A DNA stretch of 64,000 nt from MWAR01 sp035388825 (lineage in GTDB: Bacteria; Muiribacteriota; Ozemobacteria; Ozemobacterales; Ozemobacteraceae), in the NCBI GenBank assembly GCA_035388825.1, contig DAOOQQ010000005.1, forward strand, positions 57,051-121,050, in the 5' to 3' direction. Made by a program: the position numbers and the translations under genes. This document shows, piece after piece, positions 35,318-46,400 of this stretch. The notes under the pieces were generated by a model. It was given only the letters and a program-made list of their open reading frames with translations, made no database searches and was not told the DNA's origin. Each line of letters opens with the position of its first letter. The stretch's first letter is position 1.

Positions 35318-36373
35318 TCAGTGTCTGGGGGCGCGGTCGAGGCCGCCGTCTTTGATCCAGACGGCGAGACGTTTCATCCCTTCCTCGATACCGACATGGG
35401 GCTCATAGCCGAGATCCCGCCGTGCGGCGGTGAGGTCGAACCAGTGGGCGGTCGACATCTCGCGGGCCATGAACCGGGTCAGTTTCGGTTCGCCCTTCAG
35501 CCGGAAAAGCCCGTAGACGAGCTCCAGCAGACCGCCGATCAGCCAGCCTATCGTTGGCGATATAGAACGTGTCAGGGGAGGCACGCCGGCGGCGCCGATC
35601 ATCATGTTCACGATATCCCAGAGTGGGCGCGGATCGCCATTCGAGATGAAATACGCCTTCCCCGCGACGGGCGAGCCCGGTTCGAGCCGCTCGGCCGCGA
35701 GGATATGCGCCTCGGCGGCGTTGTCGACGTACACCGTGTCGACCTTGTTCGTGTTGTCGCCGATCATCACCAGCCGGCCGGCCTTCGCCGACGCGACCAT
35801 CCGGGGCGCGAGATGGTTGTCCCCGGGGCCCCAGATCAGGTGGGGCCGCAGCGCGACGGTCGCGAGGTCGGGGCCATTCGCGGCGAGCACGTGCCTCTCC
35901 GCGATCGCCTTCGTCGCCGGGTAGTGGGTCTCGTAATGGTCGGGATACGGCACCGACTCGGTGGCGTTTTCCATGTCGTTCCCATCAAACACCACGCTCG
36001 GCGAACTGGTATAGACCAGACGCCGGATGCCGAGGCTGCGGCAGGCGGCGACGACGTTCTCCGTCCCGGTGACGTTGGCCCGGTGATACTCCTCATACGG
36101 GCCCCAGATACCGGGTTTCGATGCGACATGGAAGACGAGGTCGCAGCCCCGGCAGGCTTCGAGCACGGCCGCGGGATCGGCGAGATCGCCGCTGACGCAC
36201 TCGGCGCCGAGCTGTTCGAGTTCCGGATACGTGCCGCGCGAAAAGCTGCGGACCGGCAGGCCGCGCTCGCGGAGCATCTTCACGAGCGTTTTCCCGAGGA
36301 AGCCGCCGCCTCCCGTGACGAGGATCTTTTTGCTGGCTTTCAGTCCCGGATCGGCGATGCGGATGTCGCTCAT
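35318..36373 (-). CDS. oleD: OleD-like NADPH-dependent 2-alkyl-3-ketoacid reductase
   Basis: This 351-residue short-chain dehydrogenase of the 3-beta-hydroxysteroid group has VTGGGGFLGKTLVKML near residue 19, the catalytic YPATKAIAE and TSSPSVVFDG. In olefin biosynthesis OleD reduces the 2-alkyl-3-keto acid made by OleA to the beta-hydroxy acid. Assignment rests on the family plus its place as the last gene of the ole set. AGGAG lies 7 bases before the ATG. It sits 18 bp after oleC. Confidence 0.87.
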   Translation of the reverse strand: MSDIRIADPGLKASKKILVTGGGGFLGKTLVKMLRERGLPVRSFSRGTYPELEQLGAECVSGDLADPAAVLEACRGCDLVFHVASKPGIWGPYEEYHRANVTGTENVVAACRSLGIRRLVYTSSPSVVFDGNDMENATESVPYPDHYETHYPATKAIAERHVLAANGPDLATVALRPHLIWGPGDNHLAPRMVASAKAGRLVMIGDNTNKVDTVYVDNAAEAHILAAERLEPGSPVAGKAYFISNGDPRPLWDIVNMMIGAAGVPPLTRSISPTIGWLIGGLLELVYGLFRLKGEPKLTRFMAREMSTAHWFDLTAARRDLGYEPHVGIEEGMKRLAVWIKDGGLDRAPRH

Positions 36374-36391
36374 GTCGTGCTCCTGATGGGT

Positions 36392-38053
36392 TCAGTGTTT
36401 GAGGTGTTCCGCCGCCCACACCGCGAGCTTCTCACGGCCGATCTTGGCATTGTGGCGGATATCCACCGGGAATTCCGGGTGGAAGAGGAAGGTGGTGATC
36501 TCCCGTGTGTGCTCGTGAGCGGCTCCGAGAGCCCGAAGTTCCGAGATGAGGGCCGGCTGATCGGCCGTGCCGGCGTTTTTCTCGAGCTCGACGCACAACA
36601 CCGGCGTCTGGCGGCCGCGCGTGCTGATCCCGACCAGGGCCGTGCGGTACACCTTGGGGTGCTGATTGAATACGGCCTCGCATGGAATCGTGAACAGCGT
36701 CCGGTTCGCGGTTTCCACGCGGTGCGATTTCCGGCCGCAGAACCAGAGCCGGCCGCTCGCGTCGATCCGGCCGCAGTCGCCCATCCGGTGCCAGACCGTG
36801 CCGTCGGCCGCACGGATCTTCGCCAGGGCCGTCGCCTCGGGCCGCTCGTGATACTCCCGCGTGACGATCGGCCCGCTTACGGCGATCTCGCCCGTCACCC
36901 CGGTCGGCAGCACGAGCTCTTCCGACCAGGTCGGGATCGGCTCGTCCGTGATCCGGATGATCCGGACCGCGACCTCGGGAACATGCCGCCCGATGCAGGT
37001 GCCGCCGCCCCGGGACGTTTCCGCGGCCGTGTCGCCCAGGATCTCGTGGCTGCCGATGTCGCTGACCGGCAGGGCCTCCGTCGCGCCATACGGGGTGTGG
37101 ATCTGCGTCGTTTCGGGCAGCATCTTCTGGAACCGCGCCAGGACGTCATTCCGTGCCGGGGCGCCGCAGGAGATGACGGTGCGCAGCGTCGGAAGCTTGA
37201 TGCCGTGCGCTTCCCCGTAGCGGCTCAGGGTGTTGACGAGGGCGGGGGAGCCGAACATCACGGTCGCGCCGTTGTTCTCGATCGCCTCGATCAGCTTCAC
37301 GGGATCCGCATCGGCCGGCCGGGTCGCGTCCATATCGGGGATGACGACGGTCGTGCCGAGGCAGGCGTCGAGCAGGGCGAACAGCGGGAAGGTGGCCAGA
37401 TCGACGTCGTGCTCGTCGAACCGATACAACTCCTGGATGAACTTCACCTGGTGCATCAGGATGTTATGCGTATACACCGCGCCTTTGGAAACGCCCGTGC
37501 TGCCGCTGGTGAACATGATCGCCCCCGTCTCGTCGCCCATATGCTCGATGGGGAACGGCGAGCCGTCCGGATCCCGTGTTTCGGCGAGCGTGGAGCCGCC
37601 CCAGAACAGCCGCCGTCCGTGCGTGACGCAGATGCGGATCGTGGCCGGCGACCAGCGCAGGAGCACGCGGGCGGCGTGGGCTTTCGTCACGCCGATGAAG
37701 GCTTCGGGAGCCGCTTCCCCGAGACATTTGCCCAGGTTCTGGATGCCGATGCCCGGGTCGATCAACACGATGACGGCCCCGAGCTTGAACAGGGCGAACG
37801 TCGCCGCGAAGAACTCCAGGCTCGGCGTCAGCATCAGCGCGGTGCGCATGCCACGCCGGATGCCGAGCTTCTGGAACCCCCGCGCGTGCCGGTTGCTTTC
37901 TTCCTCGAGCTGCCGGAACGTCAGGTGGGTGTACGAAACCCGGCCTGAGGCGTCACGGCCCTGCGGAAACACGACGGCCCGCTTGCTCGGGAGCCTTCCG
38001 GCCCAGTCCCGGATGAAGGTGGCCATGTTCACGGGCTGTTGCGGCATGTTCAT
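36392..38053 (-). CDS. oleC: OleC-like beta-lactone synthetase (AMP-binding family)
   Basis: This 553-residue acyl-adenylate family enzyme has the P-loop FTSGSTGVSKGAVYTH, PYGATEALPVS, the hinge region HRMGDCGRIDASGRLWFCGRK and a catalytic Lys in NAKIGREK near the C-terminus. In the Ole pathway it activates the 2-alkyl-3-hydroxy acid with ATP and closes it to a beta-lactone. The gene lies 33 bp downstream of the CGGC gene and 18 bp upstream of oleD. AGAGG precedes the ATG 38053. Confidence 0.88.
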   Translation of the reverse strand: MNMPQQPVNMATFIRDWAGRLPSKRAVVFPQGRDASGRVSYTHLTFRQLEEESNRHARGFQKLGIRRGMRTALMLTPSLEFFAATFALFKLGAVIVLIDPGIGIQNLGKCLGEAAPEAFIGVTKAHAARVLLRWSPATIRICVTHGRRLFWGGSTLAETRDPDGSPFPIEHMGDETGAIMFTSGSTGVSKGAVYTHNILMHQVKFIQELYRFDEHDVDLATFPLFALLDACLGTTVVIPDMDATRPADADPVKLIEAIENNGATVMFGSPALVNTLSRYGEAHGIKLPTLRTVISCGAPARNDVLARFQKMLPETTQIHTPYGATEALPVSDIGSHEILGDTAAETSRGGGTCIGRHVPEVAVRIIRITDEPIPTWSEELVLPTGVTGEIAVSGPIVTREYHERPEATALAKIRAADGTVWHRMGDCGRIDASGRLWFCGRKSHRVETANRTLFTIPCEAVFNQHPKVYRTALVGISTRGRQTPVLCVELEKNAGTADQPALISELRALGAAHEHTREITTFLFHPEFPVDIRHNAKIGREKLAVWAAEHLKH

Positions 38054-38086
38054 GTGACGGCCTCTATATAAATGTAGTGATGTATA

Positions 38087-38416
38087 TCAGTGAGTGTAAT
38101 CGAGAAGCCTGACGGGGTTCTCGAGACCCTGTTCGACGGAGTTCCTGATGGCCTCGAAATGCGGGCAGGAAAAGCCGAGCGGGGTGCCCTTCCGCATGCA
38201 CGAGGCAAAAGCGACGGCCTCGGCCCCGCGCTCGATCAGCAGGTTCACCCGGGCGAGAACGGACTTGCCGGGGCAGCCGCCGCAGGAGACGAAGCCGATG
38301 ATCTGGGACGGGCCGAACTCGGCGAAGGCGCCTTTCCCGGCCGCAGCAAAGACGAAATCCGCCGTTCCGGGGCAGTATTCCTCGGTCTGCCGGCAGCGGA
38401 TGATGCCAACCTTCAT
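38087..38416 (-). CDS. CGGC-domain protein in the ole operon
   Basis: A 109-residue protein with four conserved-looking Cys regions: IIRCRQTEEYC, FVSCGGCPGKSV, AFASCMRKG and FSCPHFEAI. CGGC-domain proteins are predicted to bind metal and are otherwise uncharacterised. The gene lies between oleB and oleC on the same strand, 48 bp after oleB and 33 bp before oleC. It is not one of the four known Ole proteins, so it may be a redox or metal accessory, or a bystander carried in the operon. Confidence 0.78.
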   Translation of the reverse strand: MKVGIIRCRQTEEYCPGTADFVFAAAGKGAFAEFGPSQIIGFVSCGGCPGKSVLARVNLLIERGAEAVAFASCMRKGTPLGFSCPHFEAIRNSVEQGLENPVRLLDYTH

Positions 38417-38464
38417 CGGTGCAACCTGCTTTCAACCCCGCGGGGGTGCATGATTCCGGGAGGA

Positions 38465-39373
38465 TCAGAGTGGGTGGCGCGCGAAGAACTCGCGCATCAG
38501 GCCGATGACTTTCTCGCCGACATCCTCGAGCAGATAATGGCCGGCGTCGGGGAAGGTGTGGACACGGGCCTGGGGCAGGTGCTTCCGCCACGTGTTCAGG
38601 AACGCCCGCTTGAAGATGAAGTCGCGCTGGCCCCAGCAGATGAGGGTGGGGGTGTTTCTGAACTGGGCCAGGCCGCTCTCGATCTGTTTGATCGTGCCCC
38701 AAGACGGATCGCCCGGCCGCAGCGGGATATCCTGCACGAAATGCGTCGTCGCGACCCGGTTCTTCCACGAGTCGTAGGGGCCGGTGAAGGCACGCTGCAG
38801 CTCCTCGCTCAGCGGCGTGTAGGTCGAGGTGCGGGCCGCGATCTCGGCGAACGCGTTGAGGCCGCGGTTGGCCCACTCGCCGAGCCGGCTGTTCCGGAAC
38901 AGCCACAGGGGCCAGGGGAATTCCATCTCGTCGGGCAGCGGGAACGCGGCCGTGTTCATCAGCACCAGGCGTTTCACGCGCAGGGCATTGCGGTTCGCGA
39001 AGCCCATGCCGATCGCGCCGCCCCAGTCGTGCAGCACGAGGGTGATCGGGCGGGTGATGTTCAGGCGGGCGATCAGCGCCTCGAGATCGCGGATGCGCTG
39101 CTCCAGCGTATAGCTGTACCGTTTCGCGTCCGGTTTGTCCGAGAGGCCGCAGCCGATGTGGTCGGGGACGATGACCCGGTTCTCGTGACGGAACGCCGGA
39201 ATCAGCGCCCGGAACAGGAACGACCACGAGGGGTTGCCATGGACCATCACGATCGGATCGCCCTCGCCCTCGTCGAGGTAGTGCTGGCGCAGGCCGTCGT
39301 GCTCGAACCAGTGGCTGCCGAAGGGATACAGGTGTCGGATATCTTCTATGTTGAAAGGAATATTATTGCTCAT
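38465..39373 (-). CDS. oleB: OleB-like beta-lactone decarboxylase (alpha/beta hydrolase)
   Basis: This 302-residue alpha/beta hydrolase of the haloalkane dehalogenase type has the oxyanion region HGNPSWSFLFR, the nucleophile Asp in LVLHDWGGAIGM and the catalytic His in FPDAGHYLLED. OleB removes CO2 from the beta-lactone to leave a cis internal olefin. Two Trp typical of the dehalogenase-like pocket (WGG and NPSW) are present. It lies 15 bp after oleA, in a set with oleC and oleD, which makes the Ole function much more likely than dehalogenation. Confidence 0.88.
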   Translation of the reverse strand: MSNNIPFNIEDIRHLYPFGSHWFEHDGLRQHYLDEGEGDPIVMVHGNPSWSFLFRALIPAFRHENRVIVPDHIGCGLSDKPDAKRYSYTLEQRIRDLEALIARLNITRPITLVLHDWGGAIGMGFANRNALRVKRLVLMNTAAFPLPDEMEFPWPLWLFRNSRLGEWANRGLNAFAEIAARTSTYTPLSEELQRAFTGPYDSWKNRVATTHFVQDIPLRPGDPSWGTIKQIESGLAQFRNTPTLICWGQRDFIFKRAFLNTWRKHLPQARVHTFPDAGHYLLEDVGEKVIGLMREFFARHPL

Positions 39374-39388
39374 CGTTCGTTCCGTCCG

Positions 39389-40429
39389 TTACCAGCGCCA
39401 GCCCATCATCATGCTGTTCAGGCCGCTTCCGATACCGATGAAGCCGACCTTCATGCCGGGCTGGAGAATGCCGCGCTCCATCGCGATGGCGGCCGTGACC
39501 GGCAGCGAGACGGTGCCCATGTTTCCGAGATAGGGAAAGGTCGAGAAATCCTTGTCGAGCGTGATGCCGAGCGCCTGGAGGATCGCATCCCGGTTCGCCG
39601 TGGCGACCTGGTGCGAGATCAGCCGGTCGACCTCTCCGGCCGCCCACTGCATCTCGTTGTAGAACGCCTTGCCCACGCGCGCGACGAGCTCTCCGCCATG
39701 CTTGAGCAGGCCGATCGCGTTGGTTTCCATCATCTGCGACGCCCGTGGCGGCACGTGCGTGTCGGCGCCCCAGCGGCACATCCGGTGATGCTCGGGGGCG
39801 CCCATGTTGAACGCTCCGAGAAGCTGCGGCCGGCCCGGGCCGTACGAACCGTCGCTGAGAACGACCCCGACCGCGCCGGAGCCGCCGGTGAGCGTGGCCA
39901 GCGCCTGCTTGAAGAATTCCATCGTCCCCTCGGCCAGCATCCGCTCCATCATGATCGTGGTGATCTCACGTGCTGTCTCACAGGCCACGACGAGCCCGGC
40001 CTTGATCTGGCCCAGCTCGATGCGGTTCGCCACGTCGACGATGCCGCTCAGAACGCCCATGCACGCGTTCGAGACGTCGTGAATAGCCGTCGAAGCCTTG
40101 ACCCCGAGCTGCGCGGCAACCCCACACGCCGTGGCCGGCTCGAAGTTGTCGCGGCAGACGCCGCCGTACACCACGGCGCCGATGTCCTCTTCGGGGACGC
40201 CGGACTCGGCGATCGCTTTCAGGGCCGCTTTCGCCGCTCCGTCGAAGTTCAGGTGCCTCGGATCCCACCAGCGTCGCTCGCGAATCCCTGTCAGGGCCTC
40301 GAGCTGGCCCGGCTGGAGGAACAGCTTTTTGTACAGCGGCGAGAGCCGCTCCTCGATCCAGGTCGAGGTGATGATGTTGTGCGGCAACTCGTAACCGATC
40401 GATTCGAGGAAGACGCGGCTGTATTTCAT
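39389..40429 (-). CDS. oleA: OleA-like head-to-head condensing enzyme (thiolase superfamily)
   Basis: This 346-residue homologue of 3-oxoacyl-ACP synthase III joins two acyl chains head to head in a non-decarboxylative Claisen reaction. The Cys nucleophile is in DVSNACMGVLSG, the His in LISHQVATANRD and the Asn in YLGNMGT. The Glu in NFEPATACG matches the base known to activate the second acyl chain in OleA, which FabH lacks. It begins 51 bp after the pfaC stop with no terminator between. It is the first committed enzyme of the hydrocarbon branch. Confidence 0.9.
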   Translation of the reverse strand: MKYSRVFLESIGYELPHNIITSTWIEERLSPLYKKLFLQPGQLEALTGIRERRWWDPRHLNFDGAAKAALKAIAESGVPEEDIGAVVYGGVCRDNFEPATACGVAAQLGVKASTAIHDVSNACMGVLSGIVDVANRIELGQIKAGLVVACETAREITTIMMERMLAEGTMEFFKQALATLTGGSGAVGVVLSDGSYGPGRPQLLGAFNMGAPEHHRMCRWGADTHVPPRASQMMETNAIGLLKHGGELVARVGKAFYNEMQWAAGEVDRLISHQVATANRDAILQALGITLDKDFSTFPYLGNMGTVSLPVTAAIAMERGILQPGMKVGFIGIGSGLNSMMMGWRW

Positions 40430-40480
40430 GAAGTGACCGGATGCCTTTCTGACGGCCTCGCAACTGGAACGTCGCGGACC

Positions 40481-43400
40481 TCAGAGGCCCGGAACCAGCC
40501 GGATGGCGAACTCCCTCATATTATATATCACGCGGCCGTCGACGTGCAAGTATCCCGAGCCGCGCACGAGCCGCTGATCGTCGTCGAATGCCTCGATCAC
40601 CGCTTCCACCGTCACGAGCCGGTCCGTCGGGATGATCTGGCCGCGGTATGCCCAGGAATGCTTCACGCCCGCCGCGATCGGCTCGAAATGCCACGGACCG
40701 GCCGGCAGGTTCGCTTGCCACCGGTGCAGCGCGGCCGCCTTGAGGAGCTGGATGAACGCCTCGAGGCCCAGCGAGCCCGGAATGACCGGATCCTGGTAGA
40801 AGTGCGCCTTGAAGAACCATTCGCCCGGGTCGACCGTCTTGGTGCCGCGCAGGAAGCCGAGCCGCTTCGGGCCGCCGTCCGGGATGAACAGATCGATCGC
40901 ATCGAGCATGCGGTACGATCGTCCGGGAAGCGCGAGGCCGTCTTCCGGCGGTGTCGCGGGGTCGCCCGGGTGCAGCGGGGCCGTGTCCGGCCAGGCCGGC
41001 GGCAGTTTCTGGCGGGCGAGCTCCTCGGGAGAGGGGGTGTACAACTGGGCGCCCCGGATGCCGACCTGGTTGGCGAGCGCATCCTCGGTGAAGAACCCGA
41101 ACACCGTGTCGCCCTCGTACACCGGCCGCCCCTGCCGGGTGACCTTGAAGCTGTAGCCCTGGATGATCATGCCGCCCGACTGGGCGATCTTCGTGACGGT
41201 GATGTCCGCCGTCAGCGTCCCCGCGTCGCGCCGCAGATCCTCGTGCAGGATCGCGTTGCCGTCGAGGTTGCGGAAATGCAGATTCTCACGGCTCGTCATC
41301 GCCGAGCCCATGTAGGCCGCGAGCCAGCCGCACACCTGGAGCGGGAACTCGAGGATCACCGAGAAGGGCATGCTGCCCTGCCGATTGGCCCGGAAATACC
41401 AGGCATCGGCCGGAACATCGTATTCGCCCTGGACCGTGCCGCCCGGCGCCATCTTGAGCGCAGGCGCCGTGAGGGCCGTGATCCGGTCGACGAACAGGTA
41501 GGGCGGGCCGGGAAGCCGTGCCAGGAACCGCTCGGCATCGAACTGCCGATAAGCGTCACCGAAACATATCGAGGGCTTTCCTATCGCGTATTCCAGGATC
41601 TGCCGGGCCGTGAACAGCTCCGGCTTTCTGGCGGAAATGGCTGCCGGGCCGTTTCTTCCGGCCCAGAGAGCCTCGATCTGCTCCCGGTTCGTGTTCGTGA
41701 GCCGGATCGACATGTCGAGGCACTGGACGATCATGCGGCCGTCGGCGAACATCAGCGCGTCGGCGAGCGCGTAGGGCTCGGGATTGTACCCGATCTCCTT
41801 GATCGTGATCTCGTACAGCGCCTTCTTCGCGCCCGGAATGACCTGGCCGCGGCACCGGAGCCGGCTGCGCACTTCCGGAACCGGCTCGAAGCTGCTGGCG
41901 GGCGACTCGGCGATCCAGCCCATGCGCAGCAGGAAGACGCGGAGGGACTGCATGCAGGATTCGTACATCAACGTGCCGGGCATCACCTGGTCGTCGATGA
42001 AGTGGCTGGTCAGGAACCAGGCATTGACCGGGATGTCGATCTCGGCCTTGATGAGCCCCAGGCCGAACCGGCCGCCGGCCGGATCGATCGAGGTGACGCG
42101 GTCGATCATGGAGAGTTTGCCGCTGGGCAGCGTCTGGGGCTGCGCAATAGGCAGCCCGGCGAACTCGGGACCGAACGCGGCAGCCAGATCGCCCCGGCGC
42201 AGGGCCGCGATCGCGGCATCACCGAACGACTCGACCCGCATCGGAACGAGGTTGTCGAGCTCGGGGGGCCGGCGGCGCGGCTCGGGCCGCACGTCGTCCT
42301 CGGTGAGGACGATGCCGCGCCCGTCGTTCAACTGCCGGTCGGTGAAGAAGCCGGCGCAGCCGTCGCGCATCGTGATCAACTGCCGCCCGTCGACGGTGCC
42401 GTCGAACTCGAAGAAGAACAGGTAGGTGTCGGCCTGGCGGATGAACCGGTCGACGCGGATGTCATACCGGACCGTCGTGCCGGGCCGCGGAAGCGGGCCG
42501 TGGAAGGTCACGGTCGCGTCAAGCAGTCGGTATTTCGCGATGCCCTTCGTCTTGAAGTCGATTCCCAGCCAGGCCGAGAGGAACAAATCCGCCTGGCCCG
42601 CTTCGACCGCGAGGCCGGTGGGCATGCGGTCGCCGTCGAGATACCACGCACCCGGCAGTACATCGTGTTCGGTTGCGAGTTCGCCGGATTTGAGCGAGCC
42701 CTTTTCCCCGCGGCAGTACAGGATGCGGTCGACGAAGTTGAGCGGCTCGTCGGGCAGCCGGACCCGGGTCGGATACGCGTCGATCGGGGCGAAGAAGTCA
42801 CCGAGAGCCTTGCCGATCTTGCCGATCGCGAACTCCATCGAGCCGGCGCGGTCGAGAAAGACCGGAACGGCCGGTTTCGCGGGAGCCGCTGCGGGAACCG
42901 GCTGGACGGCGGGAGCGGACATGGCCGGAAGGGCGGGCGGAGAAAGCTGGGCATCGGTGCCGGCACATTCGAGCAATCGTGCCTGCATGCGCAGCGTCGC
43001 GTCGGCGCACCGCAGGAAGGCTTCGTGGGCCGCGGCGACGGCGCTCCGGGCGGAAACCAGCTCCCCGAGCATCTGCTCGGCAGGCGCCGATCCGGGCTGG
43101 ATTCTCAGGACTTCCGGGGAAACGGGGAGTGGGGTCGATGGCCTCATGCGGGACTCCTTGGTGGCATCGGGAACGACGCGTGGAGCGACGGGCGGGCTGA
43201 AGACGGTTGGAGCCGGAGTGGGCGAGGGGACCGGTGCCGGCGGCCGCGGTTGCGGAGCCACCGGCGCAGCGGGAACGGCGACCGGGCGCGCCGTGGGGGT
43301 GACCGGCCGGGCCGGCAGGGTGCCGAATCCCCGCTCGATAGGCACGGAGATGACAGGTTTTGCCGGGGACAGCGTCACGTGGCTCCGCTCGGTGTCGCGG

Positions 43401-46400
43401 TACAGCGGCGCGGCATCGACCGGAACCCCTTCCGCATGGCAGTGGGCCAGCACGCGCAGGATCGTGCTGGTTTCCTCCTGTCCGCCCATCGAGACCGAGC
43501 GGGCGAGGTGGCGGCGGTCGCCGAGAATGCGGCCGATCATGCGTGAACAGGATGCCCGGGGGCCCATTTCGAGGAAGATCCTGGCCCCGTCGGCATAGGC
43601 GGCTTCGATGCCCGCCGGAAAGTTGATCGTGCCGATGGCCTGGGCGAGAATCGAGTCGGCCGAGACGTTCTTCTCGGGGGTGAACCGGCGGCCCCAGCCG
43701 CTGCTGTAGAAGGCGATCTTGTCCGGCGGTGTGCAGTCGAACACGTGGAGGCCGCGGTACGTGTCGCCAACCGGCTTCGCGGCGGGCGAGTGGACCGACG
43801 AAACCCCCTCGATCGGCAGGAACACGCAGCCGAGGCTCTTCACGAGCTTCTGCAGCGCCGCGCGGTTGCCGCCGACGACGCATTCGCCGGGGGTGTTCAC
43901 GATCAATATATACGTATGCGGATAGTCGGGAATGCGCGCCTCGACTTCGGCCACGGGCCGGTCGACGAGGCCCAGCACCCAGTCCACCTCGCGGGGATCG
44001 TCGTCCGCCCAGCCCCAGGAGGTGCGGACTGCCTCGCAGCGGCCGATCAGGTCTTTTGTGAACAGGGAGAGCTTCCGCATGCGCTCGACCATCTCGTCGC
44101 GGGCGCGCCAGGTGCGGGTCGCGAAGTTTCCGGCCGTTTCGCCGAGACTGTAGCCGATCACGGCGCGCGGCTCGATGCCGAACTGGCGCACGACGTCGCT
44201 GACGAGGGCGCAGTAGGAGACGTGGCCGAACACGAGCGAGTTGTGATCAGCCAGCAGCGCCGCCTCGGAATCCCGCTCCCAGCCGTCGGGCCAGGCCAGC
44301 CGCCAGGGTGCGACCAGCCGCGTGGCAAACTGGGTTTTCAGCCAGAGATTCTCGCGGTCGAGTTCCCGGAGCAGCTCCGGCCAGGCCACCCCGGTCTCGA
44401 TGCCCATGCCGAGGTAATGGTTGCCCGAGCCTGGGAAGACGAACGCGACGTGGCCGTCACGGGCCAGCGGGGCCGGACTGTAAAACACGCGGTCCCCCAC
44501 GAGCGGCCCCCCGGACAGGGGCTTCGACGGATCCTGCCGGAGATGTTCGCGCAGAGCCCTGAGGCGCAGCATGACCTCTTCGCCGGAACCAGCTAAAATA
44601 GCTGCGTTTATATAGCTATTATTTTTCTTCAAGTCCCGGTTTGCATCCAGCCAGGCGGCAGCCAGCCGGACGACGGGCAGGTGCGGGGAACGGGCGAGCG
44701 TTTCGCGGATCAGCCCTTCCAGTCGGCCGGCTTCGGCGGAGATTCCTGCCGGATCGGCTGCGGAGAGCGTGAACAGGGCCTCCGGAAGCGGTCCGAGAGG
44801 GAAGCGGCGCTCGGCGGCGATCGTGGCGGCCGGGGCCTGGGCCATGTCGGCATCCGACTCGGGGGCTTCGAGAACGACGTGGGCGGCGGTCCCGTCAGCG
44901 GCGAAGCTGTTGACGCCCGCGAGACGGGGGCCGTCGTCGAGGTTGTGCTGCCAGTACTGGGCCCGGTGGGGCGTGAAGAAGTGATCGGCGGCAGGAACGA
45001 GCTCGGGCTGGGGGTGGCGCAGCCCCGGCATGGCCGGAAGAATCGCCTGATACAGGCACAGCGCCGCTTTGGCGACGGATGCCAGGCCTGCGGCGCAGCC
45101 GGTGTGGCCGATCACGGTCTTGGCGCTGCCGAGCGCGCAGCGGGGGCCCGCTGCATCGAACGCCGCATTCGCGACGGCCGGCGGCGGCCGGAAGAAACCG
45201 GCCAGCACGGAGGCTTCCAGAGTGTCTTCGGCCGGGCTGCCCGACGCACTCGCCTCGATGAGGCGGACGGCCGACGGGGCGACGCCGGCGTCGGCATACG
45301 CCCGCTCGAGAGCCAGGCGGGCCGTCGTCTCGTCCGGGAGGATGGATTCGAAGGCACGGGAGGTCGAGGTGGCCGTTCCGAAACCCCGGACGATGGCGTA
45401 GATCCGGTCGCCGTCCCGGCGGGCGTCGGAAAGACGTTTGAGCACCACGGCGGCGGCGCCCTCGCCGGGCATCGGTCCGTCGGCCGAAATGTCGAAGGGA
45501 ACCGATCCGCCATGAGCGCCATACCGCCGGCTCTGGTCGAGGGCCCAGAGATGCCGGAGATCGCCGGCCATGTCGACGGCGCCGGCGACGGCGAGATCGA
45601 TCTCGCCTCGCTGGAGGGCCCGGCGGGCGGCTTCCAGGGCGCGCAGCCCCGAGTTTTCCTCGCTCGAGAAGGTGTGGGACGGGCCGCCGACGTGGAACTC
45701 GCGGGCGATGCGGCTCGCGACGATCCCGCCCAGAGCCCCTACCGTCCGCTCCGACGTGAGAGGCGGCGAGGCCGCCTCGCGGAGCGCCTCGAGTCTGTCG
45801 GCTGCCGGGGGTTCGGCCCAGCGCGCCGTGTCGGGCTCGAGCCGCCACCGCAAAACAAAGTTCGTGCTATTGTAATCCAGGCCGATCCCGGTGAACACCC
45901 CCCACCGGAGCGGTTCGGGCTTTCTGCCGAGGGTGTCCCGCAGCGCTCCGTCGACCGTCTCCAGCATCACCAGTTGTTGCGGGAGGACGTCGGGGAGCTC
46001 CTTCGGCGAGATCCGGAACCGGCCGACCGCGATGGAACGCTCGTCGAGATAACAGCCCTCGGACCAGCGCGGGTCCCCGCAATCGAGCGGATGGCGCTTC
46101 GGCGGGCGGGGCCGCTTTGCCGGCCTGCCGCGGAATACGGCTTCCTGGAACGCGCGCTTCCCCTCGAGGGGGCCGAAATGGGCGTCGATGCCGACGATGG
46201 CGACCGGCTCCGGGGCCGGCAGGGAAACGGGGGTCGCGGCCGGAAGGGCGGTGCCGGGCAGCCACTCCTCGACCAGCACGTGGGCGTCGATGCCGCCGAA
46301 GCCGAATGCGCTCACCGCGGCGCGCCGCGGTTTTCCCTCGGACCGGCGCGGCCAGGGCTGCACGGCCGAAGCGACCCGGAACGGGCTCGACTCCATCCCC

